A stretch of 64,000 nt of DNA from Gimesia sp. (lineage in GTDB: Bacteria; Planctomycetota; Planctomycetia; Planctomycetales; Planctomycetaceae): the NCBI GenBank assembly GCA_002706765.1, contig PAJV01000013.1, positions 124,001 through 188,000 of the forward strand, read 5' to 3'. The notes under the pieces are model-generated. The model saw nothing but the letters and a program-made list of their open reading frames with translations, was not told the origin of the DNA and did no database searches. The translations under genes and the position numbers were made by a program. Every line of letters begins with the position of its first letter. Position 1 is the stretch's first letter. Positions 1 to 8,011 of this stretch are shown here, piece after piece.

Positions 1-608
1 TCTGTGGTATAATTAGATGATACAATTGCTTCTTTTTTCATCACGAACCAATTTACATCTTCTGAATATGGATAGCTGGTTAGTGATCCTTCGTAATGAA
101 ACCAATTCTGCATATCGACTGTTTCTCCACCAGGTAAGACAGGAAAAAACTTGCCTGGAGTAATTTGATGAGAAGGACTTTTTGTTGACTTCCCCATCAG
201 TTTAAGATTTTTCCTTGTTAGGAGCCCTTTACTAAATTCATCAAGTCCATGTTTCGAAGGAAGAGTATCTGATATTCGATAAAGAATGCCAATTACAACC
301 TTGGGGTCATCTAATGTGCCAGCAACTGGGGTATGAAGAAAATGAACTTCATAATCACTTGGATCATCTGTATCAACAAGATGCTCAGAACAATGGTGAA
401 TATGGACAAAATCCAATTTAAACTTACGTCCTCTGAATTGAATAAGCGGAGGATTACTTGATTCCAGTTTGAAATTACCATGAGCAGGAATATGACCAAC
501 AAATTCCCCTTGATAACTTTGTTCTAAGGGATATTCAATTGACAAAAGATTTTCTGAAGAAGTCAATGGCAAGGCTGTTTCGGTAACTAATTTGATCGGT
601 GACTGCAT
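1..608 (-). CDS. Alpha-carbonic anhydrase (partial, 3' end outside the window)
   Basis: Translating the minus strand from the ATG at 608 gives 202 residues open to the window edge. The alpha-carbonic anhydrase signature is clear. The protein opens with MQSPI (the family QSPI motif). The three zinc histidines are H69 and H71 (VHIHH) and H89 (EVHFLH), and the SEH motif is at 74-76. GSLTSYP then lies where the family has GSLTTPP, keeping the gatekeeper threonine. The family hydrates CO2 to bicarbonate with zinc. No signal peptide is visible, and a stop codon lies 11 codons upstream, so the usual N-terminal stretch before QSPI is missing. The protein is therefore probably cytoplasmic, or its start has been damaged. 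The next gene upstream (727-2535) has the same orientation with a gap of about 120 nt. Confidence 0.85.
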   Translation of the reverse strand, partial: MQSPIKLVTETALPLTSSENLLSIEYPLEQSYQGEFVGHIPAHGNFKLESSNPPLIQFRGRKFKLDFVHIHHCSEHLVDTDDPSDYEVHFLHTPVAGTLDDPKVVIGILYRISDTLPSKHGLDEFSKGLLTRKNLKLMGKSTKSPSHQITPGKFFPVLPGGETVDMQNWFHYEGSLTSYPYSEDVNWFVMKKEAIVSSNYTT

Positions 609-726
609 CGTTAAAATATCTTTCGTAAATTGTGAGATTTAAGTCCAAACTGAAGACTATAGTCGCTCAGGAATGAAGAGAATATTCATCAATATGCGAT
701 GACATCTATATGAAACAATTAAACCC

Positions 727-2535
727 TTACTTTTCAGTCTTCAATAATTCACTGGTAGCATCCAAGATCTCAGAACAACTCTTTTCATCCATGAAATCAA
801 ACCGGTTAGTTTTCAAAACTGCCTGAGCACGCAATTGCAGTACGTTAGCAATTTCAGACTGTACTTTCAGAGTATTAGTTTTATCTTTGAGACGTTTCAG
901 TAAATAACTTCTGCCTGTGGAATGGAATGACAACAGAGAAAGATTGATGCGTCGCTCTGTCGGATCATTAAAGCTTATCTGGTCTCGAAACCAACGTTCC
1001 ATCACAGCCGTTGGTACTTGAGGTAGCTGGTTTAATCGAATCATTGTTTCAACTGCGATTCGCTCTGTTTCACTGCTTGGGGAGCTTGTCTCGATAACTT
1101 CGATACATTTATCGATATGGTTTTTTCCACATGGCCATTGCCAGCGACTCCACAATATCGCCTGATAAAATATCTTATCTTTCAGTCGTTCTTCGATTGC
1201 CCAAGCATTTTCATTGTCAAAAAATGGAGGATGTCCCAAGTCACCCAATGCGTCCAAATATTGAATTTTTAATGTGAGCGGTGCCATCTCATTATAAAGG
1301 ATATATTTTATGCTGTGATAGAAAAGAATCGTTGTATCATCAGGTCCAAAAGCCGCTTCCAATTCACGCCATTTCATGGATGGATCATCGGGATATATCC
1401 CTTCCTTCAAAGAGTGATCTGCAATCCATGTCGTCATTTGCAAAATTTGGAGTACGATGAGTTTGAGTGTGTTGTCATCAATTTCTTCTATCGGTAGTGA
1501 GCGAGACATCTCAGGCGGTTCCAGGCATGATGAATTCAAATAAACAAGTCGTTCCCTTGTATTCAGATCCTTATAGTTCTTAATGGCACTGAAATTGACA
1601 TTATTCCCAAATGGGTGAAAAGCAGTTGTGGCATACCATAGTATTTCAGGCTTAGACTGGTTTTCGAAATTCGGTTTATTTACCTTTCGAAATCCAACTG
1701 ACAATTGTTTTTCAATACTCTCAACTGAGACCTGTGGTAACCGAATTGTATTTGAATGCTTTGTTTGAAAAGAACGAAAACACCAAATTGATTTCTTACT
1801 TCCCTGCGCCCGCACTTCTCCGAGCACTGCCCCGTACCGAATTGCATCATCTGGTGAACGAAACCGTATGCGGATACTCGTTCCGTTTGATTTGTTTAAA
1901 ATCAGTGTATTAGTGACCTCATCCCAGCTTACCTGGGGAATTTCACCTGACATTATCCCATTGATTAGCGAAAGAAAGTCATATCGAATAAAGCCTGTAT
2001 ATCCTTCAGGAGCATAATCAGGATCATATATATTTGAGAGATGTTTTTGATCGAAGATATATCCCCATCTTTCTGCAGGTTTCGAAACATAGTCATTCTC
2101 TTTTTTGAACGAGAAAATGCCATCATCACAAAGATAGTCTCCTGCAGACACAGTGTGACCTGCAAAAGTGAGGGCTGCATGATGGGACTTCTGACTCTCC
2201 AACAAACATCTAAAGAACAGTTTTACGTCCGTACCATTAGTCAACTTAGGGGCTGGTGCATACTGGTAGAACTCAAAATGAAAAGAAGAATTAGGAGCGT
2301 CTGTCGAGAGAATGTAATTCGACTTTTGCAAGGCTTCCCACAACGCTTTACTGTCTCCTTTATTTCGATCGGCAAGAGACAGCAGTTTGGCAAAAGACTG
2401 GTCAGCATCAGTATTGCGTTTTTTAATTTCAGCACAAAGAGTATTTGGATTTTCTAATGTAGAAAATGAATAGTTCCCTCCCATGCCGACGAGGAAAGCA
2501 GCTACAAGTAGAATCATTGTTTTCCTGGATATCAT
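727..2535 (-). CDS. Hypothetical exported protein, 602 aa
   Basis: The N-terminus is MISRKTMILLVAAFLVGMGG, a basic stretch plus a hydrophobic core that fits a signal peptide or anchor. The rest is soluble and mixed in charge, with no motif I recognise. The C-terminal part (roughly residues 350-600) looks helical with short repeated helices, perhaps HEAT-like, but this is only an impression. The start at 2535 is the first ATG before the hydrophobic segment. It reads in the same direction as the carbonic anhydrase and could be co-transcribed with it. The 17-nt element motif is not seen upstream. Confidence 0.75.
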   Translation of the reverse strand: MISRKTMILLVAAFLVGMGGNYSFSTLENPNTLCAEIKKRNTDADQSFAKLLSLADRNKGDSKALWEALQKSNYILSTDAPNSSFHFEFYQYAPAPKLTNGTDVKLFFRCLLESQKSHHAALTFAGHTVSAGDYLCDDGIFSFKKENDYVSKPAERWGYIFDQKHLSNIYDPDYAPEGYTGFIRYDFLSLINGIMSGEIPQVSWDEVTNTLILNKSNGTSIRIRFRSPDDAIRYGAVLGEVRAQGSKKSIWCFRSFQTKHSNTIRLPQVSVESIEKQLSVGFRKVNKPNFENQSKPEILWYATTAFHPFGNNVNFSAIKNYKDLNTRERLVYLNSSCLEPPEMSRSLPIEEIDDNTLKLIVLQILQMTTWIADHSLKEGIYPDDPSMKWRELEAAFGPDDTTILFYHSIKYILYNEMAPLTLKIQYLDALGDLGHPPFFDNENAWAIEERLKDKIFYQAILWSRWQWPCGKNHIDKCIEVIETSSPSSETERIAVETMIRLNQLPQVPTAVMERWFRDQISFNDPTERRINLSLLSFHSTGRSYLLKRLKDKTNTLKVQSEIANVLQLRAQAVLKTNRFDFMDEKSCSEILDATSELLKTEK

Positions 2536-2696
2536 AATCGCTTCTGAGTCCCTTACCTTTTATGAATTCCTTCCCTGGTAACGCCATATACCAGTTATGT
2601 TGTACACATAGGATTATGTACTTTACCAACCCGGCAGTAAACAGACGAATACAGTCGTAGGCATGATTTATTCGGAATCATATCCAAATCAAAAAA

Positions 2697-2721
2697 GCCT
2701 CCCCGCTGAAAGCGGGGAGGC
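2697..2721 (-). terminator. Intrinsic terminator, minus strand
   Basis: An 11-bp perfect stem (GCCTCCCCGCT / AGCGGGGAGGC) with a 3-nt loop. On the minus strand it is followed by a run of T residues. It lies just after the tiny ORF at 2740-2805. Confidence 0.75.
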
Positions 2722-2739
2722 AATGCCGAACTGGCGATA

Positions 2740-2805
2740 CTACTCCCCTTCCCCCGTCATATTCATATCAATATGCTGTCTTATCCCTGACTGATTCTCG
2801 CTCAT
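2740..2805 (-). CDS. Possible 21-residue small protein
   Basis: The reading frame is MSENQSGIRQHIDMNMTGEGE. An AGGAAAG sequence lies about 10 nt before the ATG and a perfect intrinsic terminator starts 18 nt after the stop. The arrangement is that of a complete small gene, and the terminator has no other obvious client. There is no homology that I recognise, and a chance ORF remains possible. Confidence 0.3.
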   Translation of the reverse strand: MSENQSGIRQHIDMNMTGEGE

Positions 2806-2970
2806 TTCTATAACTTTCCTATCAGGCAATCACGCTTCTATCTGAAAATCACCAAATTGAATTGCACCTTTCAGATTCAAAACGATTCTGAGAGGTTTGG
2901 TATTCCGATTGTTATCGCTGTGATTGAATACCACGTTATTGAGTTGTTAACGAAATCTCTGAATAGAGAT

Positions 2971-2987
2971 CAGTGGCTTTGTACCTT
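2971..2987 (+). promoter_or_regulatory. 17-nt element motif, copy 1
   Basis: CAGTGGCTTTGTACCTT, 39 nt before the ATG of the RuvB-like gene. One of nine copies in 2.9-13.8 kb. The last six bases (TACCTT) fit a weak -10 box, so a promoter is a reasonable reading, but an operator or RNA site is not excluded. Confidence 0.6.
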
Positions 2988-3026
2988 GTGGGGCAGAATC
3001 AATCACCCGCAAACAGGAAAGAGCCC

Positions 3027-3974
3027 ATGTCCGATATCAACGATGTGCAACCAACTTCATTGTCCCACCTGATTGGCCAGGAGCATGCCAAGAAGGTTAT
3101 CGAAGTTGGGCTAAACTATGCTTTCTCTGAGAATCAACCTTTTCCGACTCCAACGCTGTTACTCGGGCCTCCAGGGATCGGCAAGACGGCATTTGCCAAT
3201 GTCATTGCCCAGGAGATGTGTTCTTCATTCACAGAGACACTCGCTCAAAGCATCCAGTCGCCAGCCGACATGCACGCCGTTTTGTTGGGAGCCAGAGATA
3301 AGGATGTGGTGTTCCTGGATGAGTGTCACGAACTCGACAAGAAACTGCAAACGCTTCTTTACTTGGCCATCGACAAGCGGCGGATCGTAGTCAATGGAAG
3401 TGGACAGTCTCCGCAATCTATTCCGATTGCCGACTTCACGCTTCTCTTGGCAACTACTGATCCGCAACGGCTTTTACAGCCTTTGAAGGATCGGGCCAAA
3501 GTCATCATCAACTGCGATTACTATGAGCCTGAGGAACTGGCACAAATCGTGTGGCACCGCAGCCGAGCATTGGGGTGGGATGTGCATGAAGCCGTCTTGC
3601 CTCTTATCGCCCAACGATCACGGGGAACGCCTAGAATTGCACTACGGCTGCTCAATTCGTGCTGGCGCTGCTGCCGGTCAGAAGGAGAAAAGAATATTGA
3701 CATCAAACATTTGGAGCAGGCGTGTCAGTTAGAGAAGATCGATGAAATCGGTCTCGACTCTACGGAACGCCGATACCTGATTGCTCTGGGTAAAGGTCCA
3801 ACTCGCCTGGGTGTTATGGCTTGCATTCTTGGCCTGGAATCGAGGGCGGTCAGTCACCACGTCGAACCCTTTCTGTTGCGGAGTGGTTTGGTCGTCAAAG
3901 ATAAGAATGGACTGCGGGAATTGACGCAACAGGGGTATGAATACCTGTCGCATAGTCGTCCTGAAACAGACTGA
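3027..3974 (+). CDS. RuvB-like AAA+ ATPase
   Basis: The 315-residue protein follows the RuvB layout. Walker A GPPGIGKT is at 47-54, Walker B VVFLDE at 94-99 and sensor 1 LLLATTDP at 139-146. A C-terminal winged-helix-like domain begins near residue 240. RuvB drives branch migration of Holliday junctions in homologous recombination. The protein is slightly shorter than housekeeping RuvB and lies among mobile-element genes, so it is probably an element-borne paralogue for recombination or replication of the element. The ATG at 3027 is preferred because AGGAAAG lies upstream and the longer frame starts inside the repeated motif. The HTH gene follows after about 110 nt. Confidence 0.85.
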   Translation: MSDINDVQPTSLSHLIGQEHAKKVIEVGLNYAFSENQPFPTPTLLLGPPGIGKTAFANVIAQEMCSSFTETLAQSIQSPADMHAVLLGARDKDVVFLDECHELDKKLQTLLYLAIDKRRIVVNGSGQSPQSIPIADFTLLLATTDPQRLLQPLKDRAKVIINCDYYEPEELAQIVWHRSRALGWDVHEAVLPLIAQRSRGTPRIALRLLNSCWRCCRSEGEKNIDIKHLEQACQLEKIDEIGLDSTERRYLIALGKGPTRLGVMACILGLESRAVSHHVEPFLLRSGLVVKDKNGLRELTQQGYEYLSHSRPETD

Positions 3975-4085
3975 TTTGCGTTCGGTTTGTGTCTGATATT
4001 TATCTCAATGTGCCGTCGAATCGGTCTCCCCTATCTGTCCGATTCTTGTCGTCTTTTCCCCTGATCTTTGCTGGAGTTATGTCCG

Positions 4086-4547
4086 ATGACTGACCGAAAC
4101 ATGTCTAATTTTAAGGAATTTGTGAGCGTTTCCGAAATGGCTGCCTTGTGCGACCTGTCTCGGCAGCGGTTTCATGAATTGATCGGGATCGTCTTCCCAT
4201 ATCCTGTCTACCTGTTGTCCAATAGGCGTCCGATTTATGACCGGAAACTGCAAGAAGTCTGTTTGGGAGTTCGCAGTACGGGACGATCAATCAATGGCGA
4301 ACCGGTCCTCTTCTATCGTCGTCGATCGCAACAACCAAAGAGTAAACAGCGAAAAGACACCAAGCTACAAAACGGCAACCATGCCGATCTGGTCAAGAGC
4401 CTGGGAGCGTTGGGGCTGACCCCACTCGATGATCGTCAGGTAAGTCAGGCTCTGCGGGAGGTCTTTCCACAAGGGACAGCCGAAGTAGCCCCCGGCGAAG
4501 TGATCCGGCAGGTCTTTCTCAAGCTGAAGTGTGAGAGAGATGTCTGA
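4086..4547 (+). CDS. HTH domain protein, MerR/excisionase-like
   Basis: The protein has 153 residues. The N-terminal third reads FVSVSEMAALCDLSRQRFHE, which has the shape of a MerR or excisionase helix-turn-helix. It is followed by a basic stretch (YRRRSQQPKSKQRKDTK) and a C-terminal part with no recognised motif. It probably binds DNA. Its place between a RuvB-like gene and a tyrosine recombinase fits a directionality or regulatory factor, which is inference. The ATG at 4086 has GGAG about 10 nt upstream; a TTG at 4068 is the alternative. No copy of the 17-nt motif precedes it, so it may be read from the promoter of the preceding gene. Confidence 0.65.
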   Translation: MTDRNMSNFKEFVSVSEMAALCDLSRQRFHELIGIVFPYPVYLLSNRRPIYDRKLQEVCLGVRSTGRSINGEPVLFYRRRSQQPKSKQRKDTKLQNGNHADLVKSLGALGLTPLDDRQVSQALREVFPQGTAEVAPGEVIRQVFLKLKCERDV

Positions 4548-4624
4548 TTTGTGGCGATGGCTGTGACCGGAAGTTGTCGTTATTTTATCAGACGATGATC
4601 TGGGATTGCTTCCACGCTGTCAAT

Positions 4625-4641
4625 CAGTCACGCCGTACCTT
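4625..4641 (+). promoter_or_regulatory. 17-nt element motif, copy 2
   Basis: CAGTCACGCCGTACCTT, 80 nt before the tyrosine recombinase start. The ends of the motif are conserved and the centre varies. Confidence 0.55.
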
Positions 4642-4721
4642 CAAGGCCAGCGAATTCAATTTCGCATAATGGTCAGATCACGAAGTTCAAACCGGGTTTT
4701 CGAGCCAAAGAGGCATCTCCA

Positions 4722-5447
4722 ATGACAGAAAACCGCCCCAATGGCGCATCGCAAAACGGAAAAGCGAAATCAAACATCGTCTCTCAGGTCGTGCGGATCA
4801 TTCGTAAGGCAGGACTGGATTACGAAGACTGGCGATATGTCGCCAAGCGAGTTCGACAGGAATGCGAACTGCGACCTGCCAAGCGAAAGCAAAAACTGCC
4901 TAAGGTTCTGAACGCCGATGATTTCAGGCGCTTTTACAAAATCGTTGATCGGGCGGACAACGTAGAACACAGTCTGATGTTGCGGTTGTTGTTCTATACC
5001 GGCGTGCGGGTCTCGGAATTATGCAGCATGGAAGTAGCTGACTTGGACCTGGAGAACTGCAAAATCAGAATCAACGATGGCAAAGGTTCCAAAGACCGAT
5101 ACGTCCTGTTCGGAAAGAGTTTCGCTACCGCACTGCGGACTCACATCGCTGCTCATTCAGAGAATCGCTGGCTGTTTCAAAGTCGCAGGAACACAAAGTA
5201 TTCGACCAGACGCATTCAGCAAATCGTCAAGGAATATGCAGAGGAAACAGGGGTGAAGGCAACACCGCATACATTCCGACACCAGGCTATCACCTGGCTG
5301 ACCCGCCATTCCGGCATGGCGGATGCAGAACTACAATTGATAACGGGGCACTCTCGGCGAGAGACGTTAGCTGTCTATCAACACATCGCTCTGGATGGGG
5401 AACTCGAAGAACGCTACCAGAAGGCGATGCGGGATGTGGAGTTGTAA
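4722..5447 (+). CDS. Tyrosine recombinase/integrase
   Basis: The 241-residue protein has the complete phage-integrase catalytic set: R96 (GVRVSE), K121 (GKGSKD), H183 and R186 (HTFRH), H210 (GHS) and the nucleophile Y219 (AVYQH). The N-terminal SAM-like DNA-binding domain is short, and the first 20 residues look disordered. It catalyses site-specific strand exchange through a 3'-phosphotyrosyl intermediate. It lies 17 kb from the element end visible here, so it may act on another site, resolve dimers, or belong to an older element nested inside. A perfect 12-bp hairpin follows the stop. Confidence 0.93.
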   Translation: MTENRPNGASQNGKAKSNIVSQVVRIIRKAGLDYEDWRYVAKRVRQECELRPAKRKQKLPKVLNADDFRRFYKIVDRADNVEHSLMLRLLFYTGVRVSELCSMEVADLDLENCKIRINDGKGSKDRYVLFGKSFATALRTHIAAHSENRWLFQSRRNTKYSTRRIQQIVKEYAEETGVKATPHTFRHQAITWLTRHSGMADAELQLITGHSRRETLAVYQHIALDGELEERYQKAMRDVEL

Positions 5448-5462
5448 ACCCGGTCTCAGAAT

Positions 5463-5489
5463 GCCCCGCCCGCCAGTGGCGGGCGGGGC
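5463..5489 (+). terminator. Perfect 12-bp hairpin after the recombinase
   Basis: GCCCCGCCCGCC / GGCGGGCGGGGC with a 3-nt loop, 15 nt after the recombinase stop. There is no T run, so it may stabilise the 3' end or block readthrough rather than act as a classical terminator. Confidence 0.6.
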
Positions 5490-5567
5490 TCGATCAATCT
5501 GTGCAATACCTTAACTTGTCTTCGACAAAAACGGGAGTGGATCTACCCGTACCTCATATGTTACACG

Positions 5568-5666
5568 ATGACCCATTATAGTCTTGATACCAATTCTGGT
5601 AACTTGGCTGACCTAACTCAAATCCTTGGCTACTCGAATTTGAAAACAACAAAGCAATATATTTGA
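5568..5666 (+). pseudogene. Tyrosine integrase C-terminal remnant
   Basis: The frame reads NSGNLADLTQILGYSNLKTT followed by KQYI and a stop. This matches the end of phage integrases (the LQxxLGHSSxxTTxxYx region), including the nucleophile tyrosine. The histidine of GHS is replaced (LGYS) and everything before the last 32 codons is lost. It differs from the intact recombinase just upstream, so it is a relic of a different integrase. Confidence 0.65.
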
Positions 5667-5707
5667 CGTCCAGAGGATGAAGTGAGGGAAGCGGCTGATC
5701 GGATGGA

Positions 5708-6121
5708 CTACTGACCTGCTGAGTCCTCTGCCTTAATGATTCCCTTTGCCATACAAGTTATACCATTCCCAATCGCTGGAGTGCGAGGTTGGGACTCAAA
5801 GCAGAAACGAACCACGTCACCCTGCCTTGTCTCCGATCGAATTGCTTCAGCGATTTCGGCACATCGGCTGTGGATTTGTTGCTCTTGCCCCTGAGCAATA
5901 GGATCAATATCGAATGATGCAGTGACTCTAATCAATTTGCCGGTGTCGTTGACATCGATTACTTTCACGCCGTTAGCAGCCTGCCGCCAGTTGGGCTGCA
6001 CCAATCGGCTAAAGATCCGATCGTATTCCTTTGGATCAAGTTCTGCCAATTTATAATCAATACCTCGGATCGCCTCGGCAAAAATATTCTTCACGTCGTC
6101 AGTGGACGGAACGTCTAACAT
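5708..6121 (-). CDS. Hypothetical protein, 137 aa
   Basis: This is a soluble mixed alpha/beta protein with no motif I recognise. The middle (KVIDVNDTGKLIRVTASFDI) and the later part (VVRFCFES) look like beta strands around helices. The start at 6121 is supported by a diverged copy of the 17-nt motif 62 nt upstream on the same strand (6184-6200). It is transcribed divergently from the DUF932 gene, so the two promoters face away from each other across about 45 bp. The function is unknown. Confidence 0.6.
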   Translation of the reverse strand: MLDVPSTDDVKNIFAEAIRGIDYKLAELDPKEYDRIFSRLVQPNWRQAANGVKVIDVNDTGKLIRVTASFDIDPIAQGQEQQIHSRCAEIAEAIRSETRQGDVVRFCFESQPRTPAIGNGITCMAKGIIKAEDSAGQ

Positions 6122-6183
6122 TTGCCGGTCCTTTTCTGTATGAGGCTAATAAGCTTTTGATTTGTTGAGTTGAAAAAAGATCC

Positions 6184-6200
6184 AAGGTGCAGAGCATCTG
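6184..6200 (-). promoter_or_regulatory. 17-nt element motif, diverged minus-strand copy
   Basis: On the minus strand it reads CAGATGCTCTGCACCTT, 14 of 17 matches to the consensus. It lies 62 nt before the ATG of the 5708-6121 gene, the same distance range as the plus-strand copies. Confidence 0.45.
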
Positions 6201-6244
6201 AATTTCTACTCAGTCTACCCTGTTCACAGTCATTCGGCAACATT

Positions 6245-6261
6245 CAGTCACCTCGTACCTT
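6245..6261 (+). promoter_or_regulatory. 17-nt element motif, copy 3
   Basis: CAGTCACCTCGTACCTT, 62 nt before the DUF932 gene start. It stands back to back with the minus-strand copy at 6184-6200. Confidence 0.55.
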
Positions 6262-6323
6262 GCAATTGCGACGGCTGCCGACTGTCGGCAGCTAATCGCA
6301 ATTATGGCACAGGGAGACACGAC

Positions 6324-7319
6324 ATGCCAGCAAACATTTCTTTTCAGAACAGTAAGGCAGAAGCTTTTACTTCATTGACGCCCGCATGGTGGGATCGCAA
6401 AGGTGAGTACGTCGCCGACCAACATCTCACCAGCAAGCAAGTATGGGGCAAGAGGGGCGTGCTTAATTTTGAGTATGAACTTCGTCCCATATCTGATGCC
6501 AAAACCGGTATGAAACTCGACAGCTATCGTCATTGTATCCGCAAAGATACCGGCGTCACAGTCGGTTGCGGTATGACGGACGGGTACCGTATCGTCCAGC
6601 CACGGCAGGCATTTGACTTCCTGGATGACCTCATGCGGGATGGCGTGATGCGGTACGCTTCCGCCGGTGTTCTCGGTAAAGGTGAAGAGATTTGGATTCT
6701 CGGCGTCATCCCGAATGACGATCAACCGATTTACGGCGAGACTCATAATCGATACGTCCTTTGGACAGATCGATTCGATGGTGGTGGCACGTTGAAATGC
6801 TTCCCATGCGTGACCCGTGTCGAATGTGCGAATACTCTGGCTGTGGCTCTTTCCGAGTGGAACGCCAAATTATTCAAAGGCATCCGTCACAGCGGCGATA
6901 TGCAAGCCAAGCTCGATGCGGCCCGCCAAACGTTGGTTGAAGTCGAAACTGCATTCCAGAAATATAACGCCGACTGCCAGAAGTTGATTTCCGCCCGGTT
7001 CAACCGAGATGATGCTCGACAATTTATTGAGACACTTCTCCCGATGCTGAATGATGATGCCAGTCAGCGCTCGAAGTCAATTCGAGAGAGAAAGGTCCAA
7101 GCTGTACGGGAAGCTATGCGAGATGAGACGAACAACCTCGGCGAGATGAAGGGGACCTGGTATCAACTCGCCAATGCCGTCACGTTTGCCATTGATCATG
7201 GAAACGTACTCCATTTCCGTGGTGACCAGCGAACCAATCGTTTCCGATCACTAATGATGAATGATGGTGCAAACCTCAAACGCAAGGCATTCGACCTTGC
7301 CCTGAATATGGCCAGTTAG
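6324..7319 (+). CDS. DUF932 phage/plasmid-like protein
   Basis: The 331-residue protein resembles the DUF932 (phage/plasmid-like, TIGR03299-type) family. Shared features are the N-terminal W..KG segment, the YRHCIRKDTG..VGCGMTDGYRIVQ region, the conserved RVECANTL motif near residue 170 and the helical C-terminal half. The family is common on phages, plasmids and integrative elements, and its biochemical role is not established. The ATG at 6324 has AGGGAG upstream. The gene is a full module with the 17-nt motif before it and a hairpin after it. Confidence 0.8.
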   Translation: MPANISFQNSKAEAFTSLTPAWWDRKGEYVADQHLTSKQVWGKRGVLNFEYELRPISDAKTGMKLDSYRHCIRKDTGVTVGCGMTDGYRIVQPRQAFDFLDDLMRDGVMRYASAGVLGKGEEIWILGVIPNDDQPIYGETHNRYVLWTDRFDGGGTLKCFPCVTRVECANTLAVALSEWNAKLFKGIRHSGDMQAKLDAARQTLVEVETAFQKYNADCQKLISARFNRDDARQFIETLLPMLNDDASQRSKSIRERKVQAVREAMRDETNNLGEMKGTWYQLANAVTFAIDHGNVLHFRGDQRTNRFRSLMMNDGANLKRKAFDLALNMAS

Positions 7320-7328
7320 TCTCCCTGG

Positions 7329-7369
7329 CCCGTCCCGTTCGGCTGAACATTTCAGTCGGACGGGGTTTT
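7329..7369 (+). terminator. Intrinsic terminator after the DUF932 gene
   Basis: A long imperfect stem (CCCGTC...TTCAG side pairing with CTGAA...GACGGG) with a 3-nt loop, followed by TTTT. It begins 9 nt after the stop codon and ends only 13 nt before the next copy of the motif. Confidence 0.75.
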
Positions 7370-7381
7370 CATTTCTGGAAT

Positions 7382-7398
7382 CAGTGGCTCTGTACCTT
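7382..7398 (+). promoter_or_regulatory. 17-nt element motif, copy 4
   Basis: CAGTGGCTCTGTACCTT, 47 nt before the ATG at 7446. It is identical to the orphan copy at 9003-9019. Confidence 0.6.
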
Positions 7399-7445
7399 GA
7401 GTGGCATGAACCAATTCACATGCCACTCTTACCGGGAAGCCTCTC

Positions 7446-7868
7446 ATGCAATTCAGCATTATTTATTCCGTCGATACTCCGCACAATGTGGACGTCGAAC
7501 AATTCGCTCCACCAAACGCCGACGAAATATGGAATCAAACCGAGGACGACGAACAGTACGAGTACGACTATCTCGAAGGTCGTTGGGAAAACGGCCATCA
7601 CCGAAAATGGTGTGCCATCCTCGACCGCCAGCAGTTTGATGACTTCGTTGGAGATTGCTGCCTGGCTGCCGAAGATGTTGAAACGATGGGCAGCCTGGGT
7701 GCTCCCGGTTTCGGTGTCGGTTGGGTACCAGCAATCAGCTTCAATGGCGACGATCCCGACGCTTTTCAAAACGCATACGTCACACCGATTCCCGAAACCA
7801 AACGGGAACAATGTAACGAAAGGGACTGGCAGCGTGTGCGAGGTGCGGTACTTGCCATCTACGGGTAG
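7446..7868 (+). CDS. Hypothetical acidic protein, 140 aa
   Basis: The protein is acidic and rich in aromatic residues (for example EDDEQYEYDYLEGRWENG), with a cysteine pair in DCCLAAEDVE. No known family is recognised. The module structure supports it as a real gene: the motif 47 nt upstream, GGGAAGCC as a likely ribosome site, and a perfect hairpin about 50 nt after the stop. Confidence 0.6.
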   Translation: MQFSIIYSVDTPHNVDVEQFAPPNADEIWNQTEDDEQYEYDYLEGRWENGHHRKWCAILDRQQFDDFVGDCCLAAEDVETMGSLGAPGFGVGWVPAISFNGDDPDAFQNAYVTPIPETKREQCNERDWQRVRGAVLAIYG

Positions 7869-7919
7869 CAGCTTCCGTTGGATTCAATTCTGAACACCAC
7901 GAAGTTTTGTTATAGATCT

Positions 7920-7946
7920 GCTTCCCCGACCAAAGGTCGGGGAAGC
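7920..7946 (+). terminator. Perfect 12-bp hairpin
   Basis: GCTTCCCCGACC / GGTCGGGGAAGC with an AAA loop. It lies between the 7446 gene and the next copy of the motif. Confidence 0.65.
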
Positions 7947-7960
7947 TCGTTCAACCCGAT

Positions 7961-7977
7961 CAGTAGCTTTGTACCTT
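7961..7977 (+). promoter_or_regulatory. 17-nt element motif, copy 5
   Basis: CAGTAGCTTTGTACCTT, 34 nt before the ATG at 8012, the shortest spacing of the set. Confidence 0.6.
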
Positions 7978-8011
7978 CAAAGGCAAACTTACTCAATCAT
8001 TGGAGACCACC

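Noticed and set aside
311-502. A 63-codon minus-strand hydrophobic frame
   Set aside because: It overlaps the alpha-carbonic anhydrase in another frame; the anhydrase signature decides.
7384-7893. Frames overlapping the 7446-7868 gene on both strands
   Set aside because: They start before or inside the 17-nt motif and have no ribosome site. The acidic 140-aa frame fits the module layout better.
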